Of a stretch of DNA of 64,000 nt, positions 26,753 through 35,885 are shown in pieces. This DNA is from Alphaproteobacteria bacterium (GTDB taxonomy: Bacteria; Pseudomonadota; Alphaproteobacteria; Micavibrionales; Micavibrionaceae): positions 27,889 to 91,888 of the forward strand of contig JAJRSA010000013.1 in assembly GCA_024279035.1 (NCBI GenBank), written 5' to 3'. How positions within the stretch are numbered: position 1 is the stretch's first letter; every line of letters begins with the position of its first letter. A program made the translations under genes and the position numbers. The notes under the pieces were generated by a model, which was given only the letters and a program-made list of their open reading frames with translations, did not search any database and had not been told where the DNA came from.

Positions 26753-27154
26753 TTAGGGTTGTTGCTCATCGTTAAAAGTCACTAATCCTTGCCGTATGTG
26801 CCAAAAATCCATTTTCCAGTAAAAGGCATATGCCTTGCGGTTTGAAACTCCAAAGTGCTTTGCAAAATACTGGAATTCTTTTTCGTGAACTTGACGATTA
26901 GCTTCAATTTTTAGATCACTACGAACCGCTTTACATAGAGTTTTATTGTCGTAAAAGTCATTGTGAGCAATATCTTTTATCGCAAAATATGCTTCGTAAA
27001 CTTCAATCAGGCGCGGCATATCTTCAAGGGCTAATTGAAATACAGGCATTTCTTCAAGTGTGATCTGATACCACTCAAAACCAGAGTAATGTTGCGGGTC
27101 ATTATTGATTTGGCTTTGTATGGTTTTTTCCATCCATTCAATTGCTTTACTCAT
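26753..27154 (-). CDS. Hypothetical protein in coupling-protein operon
   Basis: 133 aa. No domain was recognised; it is rich in aromatic residues (YSGFEWYQITLEEMPVFQL, AFYWKMDFWHIRQGL), predicted soluble and helical. Its start overlaps the coupling-protein stop by 4 bp, so it is expressed with it. Function unknown. Confidence 0.55.
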   Translation of the reverse strand: MSKAIEWMEKTIQSQINNDPQHYSGFEWYQITLEEMPVFQLALEDMPRLIEVYEAYFAIKDIAHNDFYDNKTLCKAVRSDLKIEANRQVHEKEFQYFAKHFGVSNRKAYAFYWKMDFWHIRQGLVTFNDEQQP

Positions 27155-28761
27155 GATGCTACCTCTTGGCGTGGTTTTTGGATGTAATCTTTAACGAAGT
27201 TGATCTCCCACCACGGCGGACGATCAACGATGAATATCTTTTCTTTTAGGTCGAGCACGGCGCGCCCTTGGAAATTTTGAGCAATCTCACTGACGGGCAG
27301 AACTGGCGTAACCTGTTCACCCATCCCTTGACCGCCACCATCTGCACTCACGCCTGCATTGTGACTGGCGGTGGCAATGGACACAGACTTAAACCCTGCC
27401 TTGTCGGAAAGCTCTTTTGCATGAGTGCCTGAAACACCCCAAGTCAAACAAACACTATTTTCTTCAAAAACTTTATAACCACCCTCAGCCTTGTACTTTG
27501 CAAAGGCTTCACGGTCTTGCACAACGGTAATAATGCGAATGCCTTTGCCGTTGCTGATTTCACGGTAAAGGCGCAGGGCTTGCGCCATAGATGGGATTTT
27601 TGGGATGTTTCCAAACTCATCCAAACAGAACGCCACACGGAATTTTCTATTCTCGGCTTGAGCAATGCGCCTGATAAAATAGTCACTCATGATCAGGGCA
27701 TATTGCGCGTGACTGACAATAAAGCGAGCGGGGAAGTTTATGGATACAGTGCCTTGCTCCTCAGCCAAGTTTGCAGGGTCATAGTGATGAAACTTTGTCT
27801 TTTCACGAAGCACTGATCCTTTACCGTAAAGCTTGAAAGCTTTTTGGAAGGAATCCATGACCCATTCAAATTGATCAGTGTGCTCTTTGCCATACTGGTC
27901 GTATATTTTCTGGGACTGCATAGCGACAAACCCGCCACCTGCATCACTGTCTTTCATGCTCAACAACTCTTGACCAAACTTCTCATGTGAATATGTTGAA
28001 AAGTCCCAGAAGCCCCCAAGAAAACAGCGATCAGGATTATGCGTTGCCCATTGGATTAAAAGCACATGAGCAATCTTTTTTGCATCATCCGATATCCAAC
28101 TATTTGCGCCCTCATGCTGGCAATGAGAAAATAGCATCTCAACTTTTTCAAAACAGTCATCTACGATCATGTGACCCTCACGAACACTTTCAATCAAATC
28201 ATGAAGTGGGTTGATACAAGTGGGGAGGGGATCATTTTCGATAAAATGATCAATATGAACGACTGGCTTGCCGTCTATTTTTTCTCTGCCCTTATGCGTA
28301 GGGTTATAAAGCTCATCATCTTTCATGTTGAAATATACGGTGCTCTCACCACCCAAGCCCAGAGTGATCAGATTTGGTAAAATAATACTCAAACTTTTCA
28401 TAGAACCTGCCATTCCCGTGATCGTCAGATGGTGATCATTGGGTAAGAAAATGGGGTGACCATCTAAGTGACCAAGATATACTCCGCCCAGTGTGTCACC
28501 CTCTTTCTTAATTAACCCAAGGCGCACAGCATCTTTCAAAGTACCAAGGCTAGAGTTTTGCAATTTTCCTGAAACGTCACCTTGCTCAATTAGCGCTTTG
28601 GCTTTTTGCGCCTCAAGAAATGAACGCCTGCGCCCTTGGATCGTGTGCCAGATTTCTAGGGCACGATTAAAGGTAAACATAGCCTGCAAAACCTTATTGC
28701 TACTTTGCCCTGCATTTCTGTGTGCGTAGTAACCTTTGGATTGTCCTGATTTAATAGCCAT
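27151..28761 (-). CDS. VirD4/TraG-family type IV coupling ATPase
   Basis: About 536 aa from the ATG at 28761 (GGAGATC upstream). The start overlaps the previous gene by 11 bp. The NTP-binding loop is LTITGMAGSMKS near residues 112-123, followed by the VirD4 strand motif. The Walker B region is CLDEFGNIPKIP near 368. The TraG/VirD4 core is complete (ALRLYREISNGKGIRIITVV). The loop reads GMAGSMKS, where VirD4 proteins have GxxGxGKS: the last loop glycine is replaced by Met, so ATPase activity should be checked. No other type IV secretion genes are in this window, so it may work with a system elsewhere. Confidence 0.82.
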   Translation of the reverse strand: MAIKSGQSKGYYAHRNAGQSSNKVLQAMFTFNRALEIWHTIQGRRRSFLEAQKAKALIEQGDVSGKLQNSSLGTLKDAVRLGLIKKEGDTLGGVYLGHLDGHPIFLPNDHHLTITGMAGSMKSLSIILPNLITLGLGGESTVYFNMKDDELYNPTHKGREKIDGKPVVHIDHFIENDPLPTCINPLHDLIESVREGHMIVDDCFEKVEMLFSHCQHEGANSWISDDAKKIAHVLLIQWATHNPDRCFLGGFWDFSTYSHEKFGQELLSMKDSDAGGGFVAMQSQKIYDQYGKEHTDQFEWVMDSFQKAFKLYGKGSVLREKTKFHHYDPANLAEEQGTVSINFPARFIVSHAQYALIMSDYFIRRIAQAENRKFRVAFCLDEFGNIPKIPSMAQALRLYREISNGKGIRIITVVQDREAFAKYKAEGGYKVFEENSVCLTWGVSGTHAKELSDKAGFKSVSIATASHNAGVSADGGGQGMGEQVTPVLPVSEIAQNFQGRAVLDLKEKIFIVDRPPWWEINFVKDYIQKPRQEVAS

Positions 28762-29407
28762 TGACGATCTCCTCAGCAAGACGCTTAAACTCTAAAGTTT
28801 TAAGTTTCCAATCAGCAGGCGTGGGCAAATCACGGATCAAGTCTTTTGGAATTGAAGACCTCTGACTTTCCGTGATCTCTTTCATTTGACGCGCCATTTC
28901 TTCGCGCTGATCGCGTGCGTATTTGCCTGCCGATTTCAGGTTTGGATCGCCGATCAGAAGACCAAAGGCAGATGTTAGATCACCCATGTTGGCGGTGAAC
29001 TTGGTTACGCCGTAACTATCCTGCATGGTCATGAGTTGAGCTTTCATCAAGTCACTTTCCATGGTGTAAAGAATAGGCATGACCTGCCCTATGGCTTGGT
29101 AGTACATGGCATAGGCATTATTGCCTCGCTCAACTTCTGCCACCGCAAGCGCCATTAATTGCTCAAGCTTTGCCTGATCAGGGGCTACAGTTTTGATGTG
29201 CGTTGCTTCACCCGTAGCCGCAACACGCATGATGGCGTTATACAGTGAGCGCTCAGGCGCAACGTTCAATTCATAGACCAGCAGAAAAATGCCAAGCACA
29301 ACAGGAAGAGAGAGAATTTGAACCATCCCCAGCAGGAAGGGCTTTGCCCACCCACCAGAGTTATTAGTGCTACTTTGATTGTTTGTCTCATTATTTTCAG
29401 TATTCAT
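28751..29407 (-). CDS. Membrane-anchored hypothetical protein
   Basis: 218 aa. One membrane segment near residues 25-45 (LGMVQILSLPVVLGIFLLVY), then a helical periplasmic-type domain. No family was recognised. It is 10 bp downstream of the 29,418 gene and overlaps the coupling-protein start by 11 bp, so it belongs to the same operon and may form a complex with it. Confidence 0.6.
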   Translation of the reverse strand: MNTENNETNNQSSTNNSGGWAKPFLLGMVQILSLPVVLGIFLLVYELNVAPERSLYNAIMRVAATGEATHIKTVAPDQAKLEQLMALAVAEVERGNNAYAMYYQAIGQVMPILYTMESDLMKAQLMTMQDSYGVTKFTANMGDLTSAFGLLIGDPNLKSAGKYARDQREEMARQMKEITESQRSSIPKDLIRDLPTPADWKLKTLEFKRLAEEIVNGY

Positions 29408-29417
29408 GACAACCTCC

Positions 29418-30587
29418 TTAATGTTTGGTGTTGGATATAGGTGGCATAGGAATCACACTTTCCTCATTCAACGGCTTTACTCCATTGCTAACAATGTTGG
29501 CAGGAGAGGCCACTTGAAGTGGTGGCTCAGTCTCGCTGGGTGAGATAAGGAATATACAAAATGACAAACCCAATGGCATGGATGCCAGAATGAGAGAGAT
29601 AACAAGCAGAGGTAGCACCTCATCACTGCGACTAAGAAGCTCATAGTCACTTAGATTTTTAATGGAAGGAACTTCAAGCCTGCTTGCTTCTTTCAAACTG
29701 CCTAGTTCGCGAGATAACCGCGTACTGATAGGATGGAATACAGCCGTTATGCGTTGCGATGCCTGATCATTGATACCAGAGGCTTTGAAGTCCTGTCCAA
29801 GCGCATCTATTGCATTTGTAATTATGCTGATCGGAAGGCTTTGCTGTAATCGTTTGACGGCAAGACTTAGCAGTTCAATCTTTTCTTTTAGATAGTCTGT
29901 CTTTTCGTGATAGCTCAAATCTTCACGGGCAGAAATGCGGCGGATATCTTCCTTCAATTCACTAATTTCACGCTTAACAGGTTCTGCCAGCCCATTTGCT
30001 TGAACCAACTGCTTACGTGAGAGTGAGGTAACATCTTCAAGGCTGGCAAGTAAGCTTGCGACTTCTCCCAAGCCACTTTTCCCAGAGATACCACCTTCCT
30101 TAATTTCTAATGTCTTCATAATCTTGGCATTACTGCCAGAGGTTTCAAAAACGGTTTCTAACCGCATAACATTGGAGTGTTTTTTTGTGACGGTACTTTC
30201 AACTTCAAATACACTGAAAATGGTATCTTGTAGATATTCATTTTCAGATATGTCCTGACCAAGAAAGTTGGCACTCATATACACTGAAACTGCTAAGACA
30301 ACAGCCATAAAGCCAGTCCATAGAGGGAGTACTTTACGTTTCTTGTCTTCATCTGCATTGGAAAGTAAATCAATACCAAAGGATGTTGCCCAATACACGG
30401 AGTTATACCAAAATAGTGCAAATACAAGACAGGCAATGATCGGGATTAATCCGCTATCATTGATCGTGAGGCTTTCATAGATATAGGCAGTATTGATTGC
30501 AGTATCAGCACCAATCCCTATCCCTGCGACACGTTGAAGTTGTTTTTTGTGATCGTTAAGGCGATCTGCGAAAGTAAGAGTTTTCAT
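29418..30587 (-). CDS. Polytopic membrane hypothetical protein
   Basis: 389 aa. Membrane segments near residues 40-62 (LIPIIACLVFALFWYNSVYW), ~90-110 (FMAVVLAVSVYMSANFL) and ~335-360 (VLPLLVISLILASMPLGLSF), with a long, coiled-coil-rich loop between the second and third (VKREISELKEDIRRISARED). The loop is the largest part and could be periplasmic. First gene of the coupling-protein operon. Function unknown; the pairing suggests a docking or pore partner of the coupling ATPase. The 210 bp upstream hold divergent promoters and no gene. Confidence 0.6.
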   Translation of the reverse strand: MKTLTFADRLNDHKKQLQRVAGIGIGADTAINTAYIYESLTINDSGLIPIIACLVFALFWYNSVYWATSFGIDLLSNADEDKKRKVLPLWTGFMAVVLAVSVYMSANFLGQDISENEYLQDTIFSVFEVESTVTKKHSNVMRLETVFETSGSNAKIMKTLEIKEGGISGKSGLGEVASLLASLEDVTSLSRKQLVQANGLAEPVKREISELKEDIRRISAREDLSYHEKTDYLKEKIELLSLAVKRLQQSLPISIITNAIDALGQDFKASGINDQASQRITAVFHPISTRLSRELGSLKEASRLEVPSIKNLSDYELLSRSDEVLPLLVISLILASMPLGLSFCIFLISPSETEPPLQVASPANIVSNGVKPLNEESVIPMPPISNTKH

Positions 30588-30799
30588 AGCATTTCCTTTA
30601 TTGGCTGGTTAAAATATGAGTAAATCGCCCTGTCTTAACAGTGGATGTCATAGAAGTTCTCTTAATGACTGCACTTGGCGCTTGGAAGGAAATATAATGT
30701 TTATGCAAATTCAGTTTTTCCCAAAAGCTTTATAAAAGTTCCTATTTTTTCCTAAAATTTTAATTTAAAGAGATTATTAACAATGACGGTGAGGACTTA

Positions 30800-31717
30800 A
30801 TGCAGGAAAATAAAACGTATCAGCAAAAGAGTGCCGAACTGGTAAAGCGTTCGCCGTACCTATATCGGCTAGCGGTCATTACTGTCTTTCGGAATGCTTA
30901 CGATAAATTTAAAAAAGAAGATCATCCTTTTAGTTCGCTAAAAGCGATGATTCAGGACATGGCGTCATATAGCGATATGCACCCCGAGGATTTAAAGGGG
31001 AATTTCAGTAAAAAAATGGGCAATATTTTAAGCGAAATATCGGAAGGAACGCGGTTTGAAGATGTTGAGCATTTTGTATTAATCGAGCAGTTTGTATGGA
31101 GACATGCCGCAGACGAAATAGCTGGATTAAATATCAGGCATCATTTGAGTTTTCTTGAAAATCTACTCCAAGAGTTTTGGGGAACTAAGACACATAAATC
31201 ATTTGGTCAGCCTCGTGAAGGTGTACCAAGCCTTAGCGATATTGATAGCGCAAGTATCTATGAGTTTGATTTCATCAATATTATTGGAAAGCTGGATGAT
31301 CGAAAAGAAGAAAGTTATTACAGCTCAAACAATGATTACGGAAAATATTGTCTGGCTATTAAATCCCTCGACGATTTTAATTTTGATCTAGCAATTATAT
31401 TTCGTGAGGCAGAAATACCAATGCTTTACTTCGGTATCTATTTTAGAGAAAAAAATTATTTAATGATGCGCTCTTTTAGGTACAAGCAACCATTATGCAT
31501 TAATGTAGATTACAACAACGTAACAGGAATGAAAATTATTCGTTCAACAGCAAGTATCCTTCCTGAAAAAATTACAAATGAATTAAGCACTAATGAAATA
31601 GTGTCGGGCGTTAATTCTCAGCAAGTGAGATTGAATAAAATTTCTGATAGAAAACGGCGCAAATATTTATTATCAATTGCAAACTCTTATATAAAAGAAC
31701 TGGACATAAATAATTAA
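30800..31717 (+). CDS. Hypothetical protein
   Basis: 305 aa, soluble, charged, no signal peptide. The N-terminal 70 residues are helical and basic. The centre has alternating strands (YCLAIKSLDDFNFDLAIIF, LYFGIYFREKNYLMMRSFR). No family was recognised. The gene has low GC like the rest of the island. The ATG at 30800 has GTGAGGA upstream. Confidence 0.55.
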   Translation: MQENKTYQQKSAELVKRSPYLYRLAVITVFRNAYDKFKKEDHPFSSLKAMIQDMASYSDMHPEDLKGNFSKKMGNILSEISEGTRFEDVEHFVLIEQFVWRHAADEIAGLNIRHHLSFLENLLQEFWGTKTHKSFGQPREGVPSLSDIDSASIYEFDFINIIGKLDDRKEESYYSSNNDYGKYCLAIKSLDDFNFDLAIIFREAEIPMLYFGIYFREKNYLMMRSFRYKQPLCINVDYNNVTGMKIIRSTASILPEKITNELSTNEIVSGVNSQQVRLNKISDRKRRKYLLSIANSYIKELDINN

Positions 31718-31741
31718 TTTCTTGACAAGGCGGCAAATATT

Positions 31742-32137
31742 ATGGCAAACAATTTAGCAATGGATTTAACAGATGAAGGATTTCAAAGGATGGATCATAG
31801 CTTAATATATTATGCCGAGAGAGGTAATATCGAGGGCGCAAAGCAAGCGATAGTAAAGAACCCAGATTGTATTCATGATAAGGATGATTATGGATTGAAT
31901 GCTCTACAAGTAGCAATTTGTGGATTTCATAAAGACATGGCTCTCTTCTTGGTTAATGAAACAGATATCTCTACACGACATAAAGATGGGTTTGGGCGTG
32001 ATGCCCTGCACCTTGGAATTCAAGGTGGTGGTGAAGAACTCTGTAGAGCCTTGGATAAAAAATGGTCGAGAGAACGATACGAAGAACTTCAAGCAGAAGA
32101 AAACAAAGTCACTCCATTTAGACCAAAACCATCGTAA
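31742..32137 (+). CDS. Ankyrin-repeat protein
   Basis: 131 aa. Two or three ankyrin repeats are visible (LIYYAERGNIEGAKQAIVKN, GLNALQVAICGFHKDMALFL, GRDALHLGIQGGGEELCRAL). Such proteins mediate protein-protein contacts. It lies 25 bp after the 30,800 gene and could be co-transcribed. Confidence 0.72.
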   Translation: MANNLAMDLTDEGFQRMDHSLIYYAERGNIEGAKQAIVKNPDCIHDKDDYGLNALQVAICGFHKDMALFLVNETDISTRHKDGFGRDALHLGIQGGGEELCRALDKKWSRERYEELQAEENKVTPFRPKPS

Positions 32138-32299
32138 CGCAATAACTTTTAAGTGCCTGCATTTCACCTTGTGTTTTTTGAATGAAAATATTAATCAAGG
32201 CTTCACCCCAGAAGCTTTGATTTCTCGTTCTGAGTAAAATGTCATACCTCCCTTTGTAAAAGGGGCAGATCAAAATATTTCTAGCCTTATCGTGATCAC

Positions 32300-32400
32300 G
32301 CCAGACGCGCCAAACAAGTCAAGACGGACGTGGTTGCGTCTTTGACATGTTCGCCTATGCGTCTGGCTTGTTGTGCTCACGGCAGAAATGATTCTGCCCC
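32300..32400 (+). ncRNA. Candidate structured leader upstream of accessory genes
   Basis: An outer stem GCCAGACGC/GCGTCTGGC (32300-32308 with 32359-32367) encloses an inner stem GTCAAGACG/CGTCTTTGAC (32318-32326 with 32337-32346). A third hairpin GGCAGAA-ATGA-TTCTGCC (32381-32398) ends 21 bp before the next ATG. The nested layout is unlikely to be chance. It could be a regulatory leader or an independent small RNA. The 160 bp before it contain nothing assignable. Confidence 0.5.
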
Positions 32401-32419
32401 TTAATAAAAGGAGTACAAC

Positions 32420-32698
32420 ATGACGACTCAAAATCAACCACCCTTCAAAACCTTACGCGATGGAGCATTAAAAGCTTCTATCTGGAAAAATACAGGCAAG
32501 AAAGGCGCTTTCTACTCAGTTCTGTTTTCACGAACATATAAAGATGATCAGGGAAACTTGAAGGACACAGATAGTTTTTCAAATGCTGAATTACTTCGCC
32601 TCGCAAACTTGGCGACCAGAACCCATAACCAAATCAGAGAATTTCGTGAAGCTGATAAACAAACTCAAAAGAATTCAGAGCAGGAAGGTGCTTTATGA
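32420..32698 (+). CDS. Conserved hypothetical accessory-element protein
   Basis: 92 aa with AAAAGGAG ahead of the ATG. The RDGALKASIWKNTGKKGAFY start and the TDSFSNAELLRLANLA centre are of a type I associate with alphaproteobacterial integrative elements. The next gene starts within its stop (overlap 4 bp), so both are one unit. Function unknown. Confidence 0.7.
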   Translation: MTTQNQPPFKTLRDGALKASIWKNTGKKGAFYSVLFSRTYKDDQGNLKDTDSFSNAELLRLANLATRTHNQIREFREADKQTQKNSEQEGAL

Positions 32699-32949
32699 GT
32701 ACCTTAACCTCTCAAGAATCTAAGGTCGCAATCTTGAATGATCTGTTCCGTACAACTGGTATCGGCGGTCAAACCGTCATAACTCACGGTATCAGTATTT
32801 TACCTGATGAGGTGAGATCAGAAATAAGTATGACAGTATTAGCTTTTGATAAATTCTCCGAAGATAATGATCCTTATGGTGAGCATGATTTTGGATCATT
32901 CAATCATCCAAAGGCAGGAAAGATATTCTGGAAGATAGATTATTATGAT

Positions 32950-34270
32950 GAGCCTGTAAATAATTCTGTGTAACTGCTCGTTATATTTTCTCCGGCATTC
33001 TATCCGGAAACTCTATCATAAACCGATTTAAGGCAGCATTCCAATTTCTAATGGGCATAGTCCATTTTTTGGAGGCTGCTTGAATCGCTAAATAAATTAC
33101 TTTGGTAGCGGAGTCATCCGTTGGAAATAACTTTCGCGTCTTGATTGATTTCCTGATGACACTGTTTAAAGACTCAATCGCATTGGTGGTATAAATCACT
33201 TTTCGAATATCCGCAGGATAGTCAAACAGCGTGATTAAGTGCGGCCAGTGAGAACGCCAGGATTTGGCAATGCTGGGAAACTTATCATCCCATTTTTCTT
33301 CAAACTCAGTGAGAGATTGTTCAGCTTCTTCAACCGTGATGGATTGATAAATGGCCTTTAAATCCTTAGCCACAGCCTTGCGATCTTTCCAGGATACGAA
33401 CCTTAATGAGTTGCGTACCATGTGAACGATGCACAGTTGGATTTTAGTGTCGGGGTAGGCGGTATTAATCGCATCGGGAAATCCTTTAAGGCCATCAACA
33501 CAGGCGATAAAAATATCTTTAAGGCCTCGGTTTTGCAATTCAGTTAAAACAGATAACCAGAACTTAGCACCTTCGGTTTCCGCTATCCATAAGCCTAACA
33601 GCTCTTTCTGACCCTCTAGATTGATGCCTAGAGCAAGATAAACCGCTTTATTGATGATGCGTTTATCCTGACGTATTTTAATCACAATACAGTCCAAATA
33701 AACAATCGGATAAATCGGCTCAATAGGCCGAGATTGCCATTCTACAACTTGCTCCATCACCGAGTTTGTGATTTTTGAAACTAATGTTGGCGATATCTCA
33801 GCACCGTATAAATCTTTAAACATAGCAACAATATCTCGGGTACTCATGCCCCTGGCATAGAGGGCGATAACCTTATCGTCGAAATCAGTGAGCCGGGTTT
33901 GGTTTTTCTTTACAAGTTGAGGTTCGAAACTGCCATTTCTGTCTCGAGGGATTTCGATATCAAATTCGCCTCGGTCATGTTTAAGCTTTTTAGTGCTGTA
34001 ACCGTTCCGATTGTTGCCACTGTGATGACCTTCGGTAGCATGTTTCGAGTAGCCTAAATGCTCCGCCATTTCTGCACCAAGAGCCGCTTCAATTAGGTTC
34101 TTTTGCAGAAGATCGGTAAGTTGCTTTCCTTCAGCTGGGGTTTTGATGTGCTCTTGCAGGGCTTCTACAAGGGCTTTGATTTCACTGTTTGATGTTGATT
34201 TGCTCATAATCTTTCCTTTTTGTTTAAGGTATTAGAAAATGAACAGATACACAATTTAATTTACAGGCCC
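32950..34270 (-). mobile_element. Complete IS256-family insertion sequence, 1,321 bp
   Basis: Imperfect terminal inverted repeats start GAGCCTGTAAAT (left) and, read in reverse, GGGCCTGTAAAT (right). An 8-bp duplication, ATTATGAT, flanks it at 32942-32949 and 34271-34278. The transposase fills almost the whole element. Removal of the IS and one duplication restores the DUF3768 gene, which fixes the ends. Confidence 0.95.
32981..34207 (-). CDS. IS256-family transposase
   Basis: 408 aa, normal length for the family (mutator-type DDE transposase). The ARGMSTRDIVAMFKDLYGAE segment, VYLDCIVIKIRQ with a first catalytic Asp, ACVDGLKGFPDAI with the second, and IYTTNAIESLNSVIRK with the Glu are all present. 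Complete and apparently functional. GGAAAG precedes the ATG. Confidence 0.95.
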   Translation of the reverse strand: MSKSTSNSEIKALVEALQEHIKTPAEGKQLTDLLQKNLIEAALGAEMAEHLGYSKHATEGHHSGNNRNGYSTKKLKHDRGEFDIEIPRDRNGSFEPQLVKKNQTRLTDFDDKVIALYARGMSTRDIVAMFKDLYGAEISPTLVSKITNSVMEQVVEWQSRPIEPIYPIVYLDCIVIKIRQDKRIINKAVYLALGINLEGQKELLGLWIAETEGAKFWLSVLTELQNRGLKDIFIACVDGLKGFPDAINTAYPDTKIQLCIVHMVRNSLRFVSWKDRKAVAKDLKAIYQSITVEEAEQSLTEFEEKWDDKFPSIAKSWRSHWPHLITLFDYPADIRKVIYTTNAIESLNSVIRKSIKTRKLFPTDDSATKVIYLAIQAASKKWTMPIRNWNAALNRFMIEFPDRMPEKI

Positions 34271-34368
34271 ATTATGATCTTACTTTATCTTATGGATCGG
34301 AAGACCCAGCCGATCCAAAGCAAACGCGCCGTGTCCTCACGATCATGCTTGCTGAGGAATATTAAGCT

Positions 34369-35679
34369 TCAAAGTAGTCCAGAATTCTGGACTGCTTTTC
34401 TCATTTCAGTTAAATTCGGTACTTGCTCAATATCAGAGCAATAAATAATTTGGTCTAGAATGAAAGCCCATATATCTGCTGCCTTTTGCTTTTCAAAATC
34501 ATAACTGTATTGAATATATACCTCCCCTGTTACATCCCTGTCTCCGTCACTATGATTAAGTAAGAGTCGAGCATATAATTTTGGTAGTCCTACAGCTGTA
34601 ATCCAAGTTGCGCCAGTGCGGCGTAAATCATGAGGACGTATATCTTCAATACTTAGTTTTTTTCGGATTCGTCTAATTGCTTGTTGATAGGCTGATGGTG
34701 TTGAAGGAACTAAGTGCATATTTGGCATTTTAGATGGCTTTGTAGCGCGTGTAGCACCAAAAACGTACTGTGAGGCTTTGGTATAAGGCGCAACGTCTTC
34801 AATGAGGCTTAAAGCGTGCTTATTAAGGGGGACACGGTGCATCTTCCCATTTTTTGTTTCTCCTGTTTCCATTTGCCAGACACCTTCACCAGACTTAATA
34901 GCGCTATAGCGCATATTTCTGACCTCGATACCACGTTGCATAGAAACCAACATAAATTTGATGGCACTTGCTGTCACTGGTGGCACACCATTTTCTTCAA
35001 TTTTATTCCATAACAGCCAAATTTCTTTGAAATTTAAAACACGATCGCGCCGCCCTTTAACTCCAAGCATTTCAATTTTGTGTACGGGATTTTGTGTAAT
35101 GAGGTCTTTTGTATAAGCCAAATTGAACAAACGCCTTGCACAACCCATAACGTTACGTGCTGTTACTTTTCCATTGCGAGTTGCATTGCTTCTTTTATGT
35201 GAGCGCTTGATTATATTTTTCTGAATCTGATCTATATCGGACGGGGTAACTTCGTGAAGTTGCTTGTGACCAATGACGGGTAAAATATCAGTTCTAAAAT
35301 ATCTCTCCTCCTCGACAACATATTTTCTTCCTTTAAGTTTTCCAATAGCAATATATTCATCTACAAGAGCTTCGACAGGTCTTTCTCGCTCTTTGCGAGT
35401 CTTTTCTTCTGCTATAGGGTCTTTACCGTAGTCGTTCACCTGCTCATAAAGTGTATTGTACTCGGCGCGTGCCTGACGGATAGAATATTTAGGATACTGC
35501 CCTATGGTTTTAAAACGGCTGATACGACCACTCATATATTTATAAATGAATGTTTTTGTACCTGTCGGTGTTATACGTATGCCGAATGCAGGGCTTCCCT
35601 CGCACCAATAAATAGTTCTTTTTTTGGGGTTTTTTAGATTACGTATTACAGAATCTGTAAAATTTATCGTCCGTGACAT
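34369..35679 (-). CDS. Tyrosine integrase (DUF4102/P4-type) at the island's right end
   Basis: 436 aa from the ATG at 35679; a TTG three codons earlier is less likely. The DUF4102 arm-binding domain (GSPAFGIRITPTGTKTFIYK) is followed by the core and catalytic domains: Arg in MQRGIEVRNMR, HDLRRTGATW, LLNHSDGD, and the Tyr in YIQYSYDFEK. The gene lies 320 bp from the tRNA-Arg remnant, on its inner side, which is the position expected of the integrase that inserted the island at that tRNA. Confidence 0.92.
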   Translation of the reverse strand: MSRTINFTDSVIRNLKNPKKRTIYWCEGSPAFGIRITPTGTKTFIYKYMSGRISRFKTIGQYPKYSIRQARAEYNTLYEQVNDYGKDPIAEEKTRKERERPVEALVDEYIAIGKLKGRKYVVEEERYFRTDILPVIGHKQLHEVTPSDIDQIQKNIIKRSHKRSNATRNGKVTARNVMGCARRLFNLAYTKDLITQNPVHKIEMLGVKGRRDRVLNFKEIWLLWNKIEENGVPPVTASAIKFMLVSMQRGIEVRNMRYSAIKSGEGVWQMETGETKNGKMHRVPLNKHALSLIEDVAPYTKASQYVFGATRATKPSKMPNMHLVPSTPSAYQQAIRRIRKKLSIEDIRPHDLRRTGATWITAVGLPKLYARLLLNHSDGDRDVTGEVYIQYSYDFEKQKAADIWAFILDQIIYCSDIEQVPNLTEMRKAVQNSGLL

Positions 35680-35885
35680 TTGCTTCAATTTCGTTTATTT
35701 ATGTGTTTGGGCTACTCAAGAGCCAATAATAAGTTTCTCAATAATCATTGTATCCCTTATAAATAAACGATTTATTAAAGCAATGGGTAATAATTCTGGG
35801 CTACTCACTGGGCTACTCAAACGCCCTTTACAGTATGGTCGGTATGAGACAGTATGGGCAAATAAAAGCCAAAATAACCAAGCTA

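Larger units (their letters stand above)
32695..34365 (+). pseudogene. DUF3768 gene split by IS256-family element
   Basis: The N-terminal part (32695-32949, 85 codons) has the DUF3768 pattern (AILNDLFRTTGIGGQTVITH, PYGEHDFGSFNHPKAGKIFW). The missing C-terminus ([16 protein letters not shown] then [10 protein letters not shown]) lies at 34279-34365. Joined without the IS and one 8-bp duplication, the frame is continuous: 113 aa, a normal length. DUF3768 is a marker of alphaproteobacterial mobile elements; the function is unknown. Confidence 0.9.

Noticed and set aside
34220..34444. Plus-strand ORF overlapping the right IS256 end
   Set aside because: It starts inside the IS end and runs in another frame across the DUF3768 C-terminus, which is the better-supported reading.
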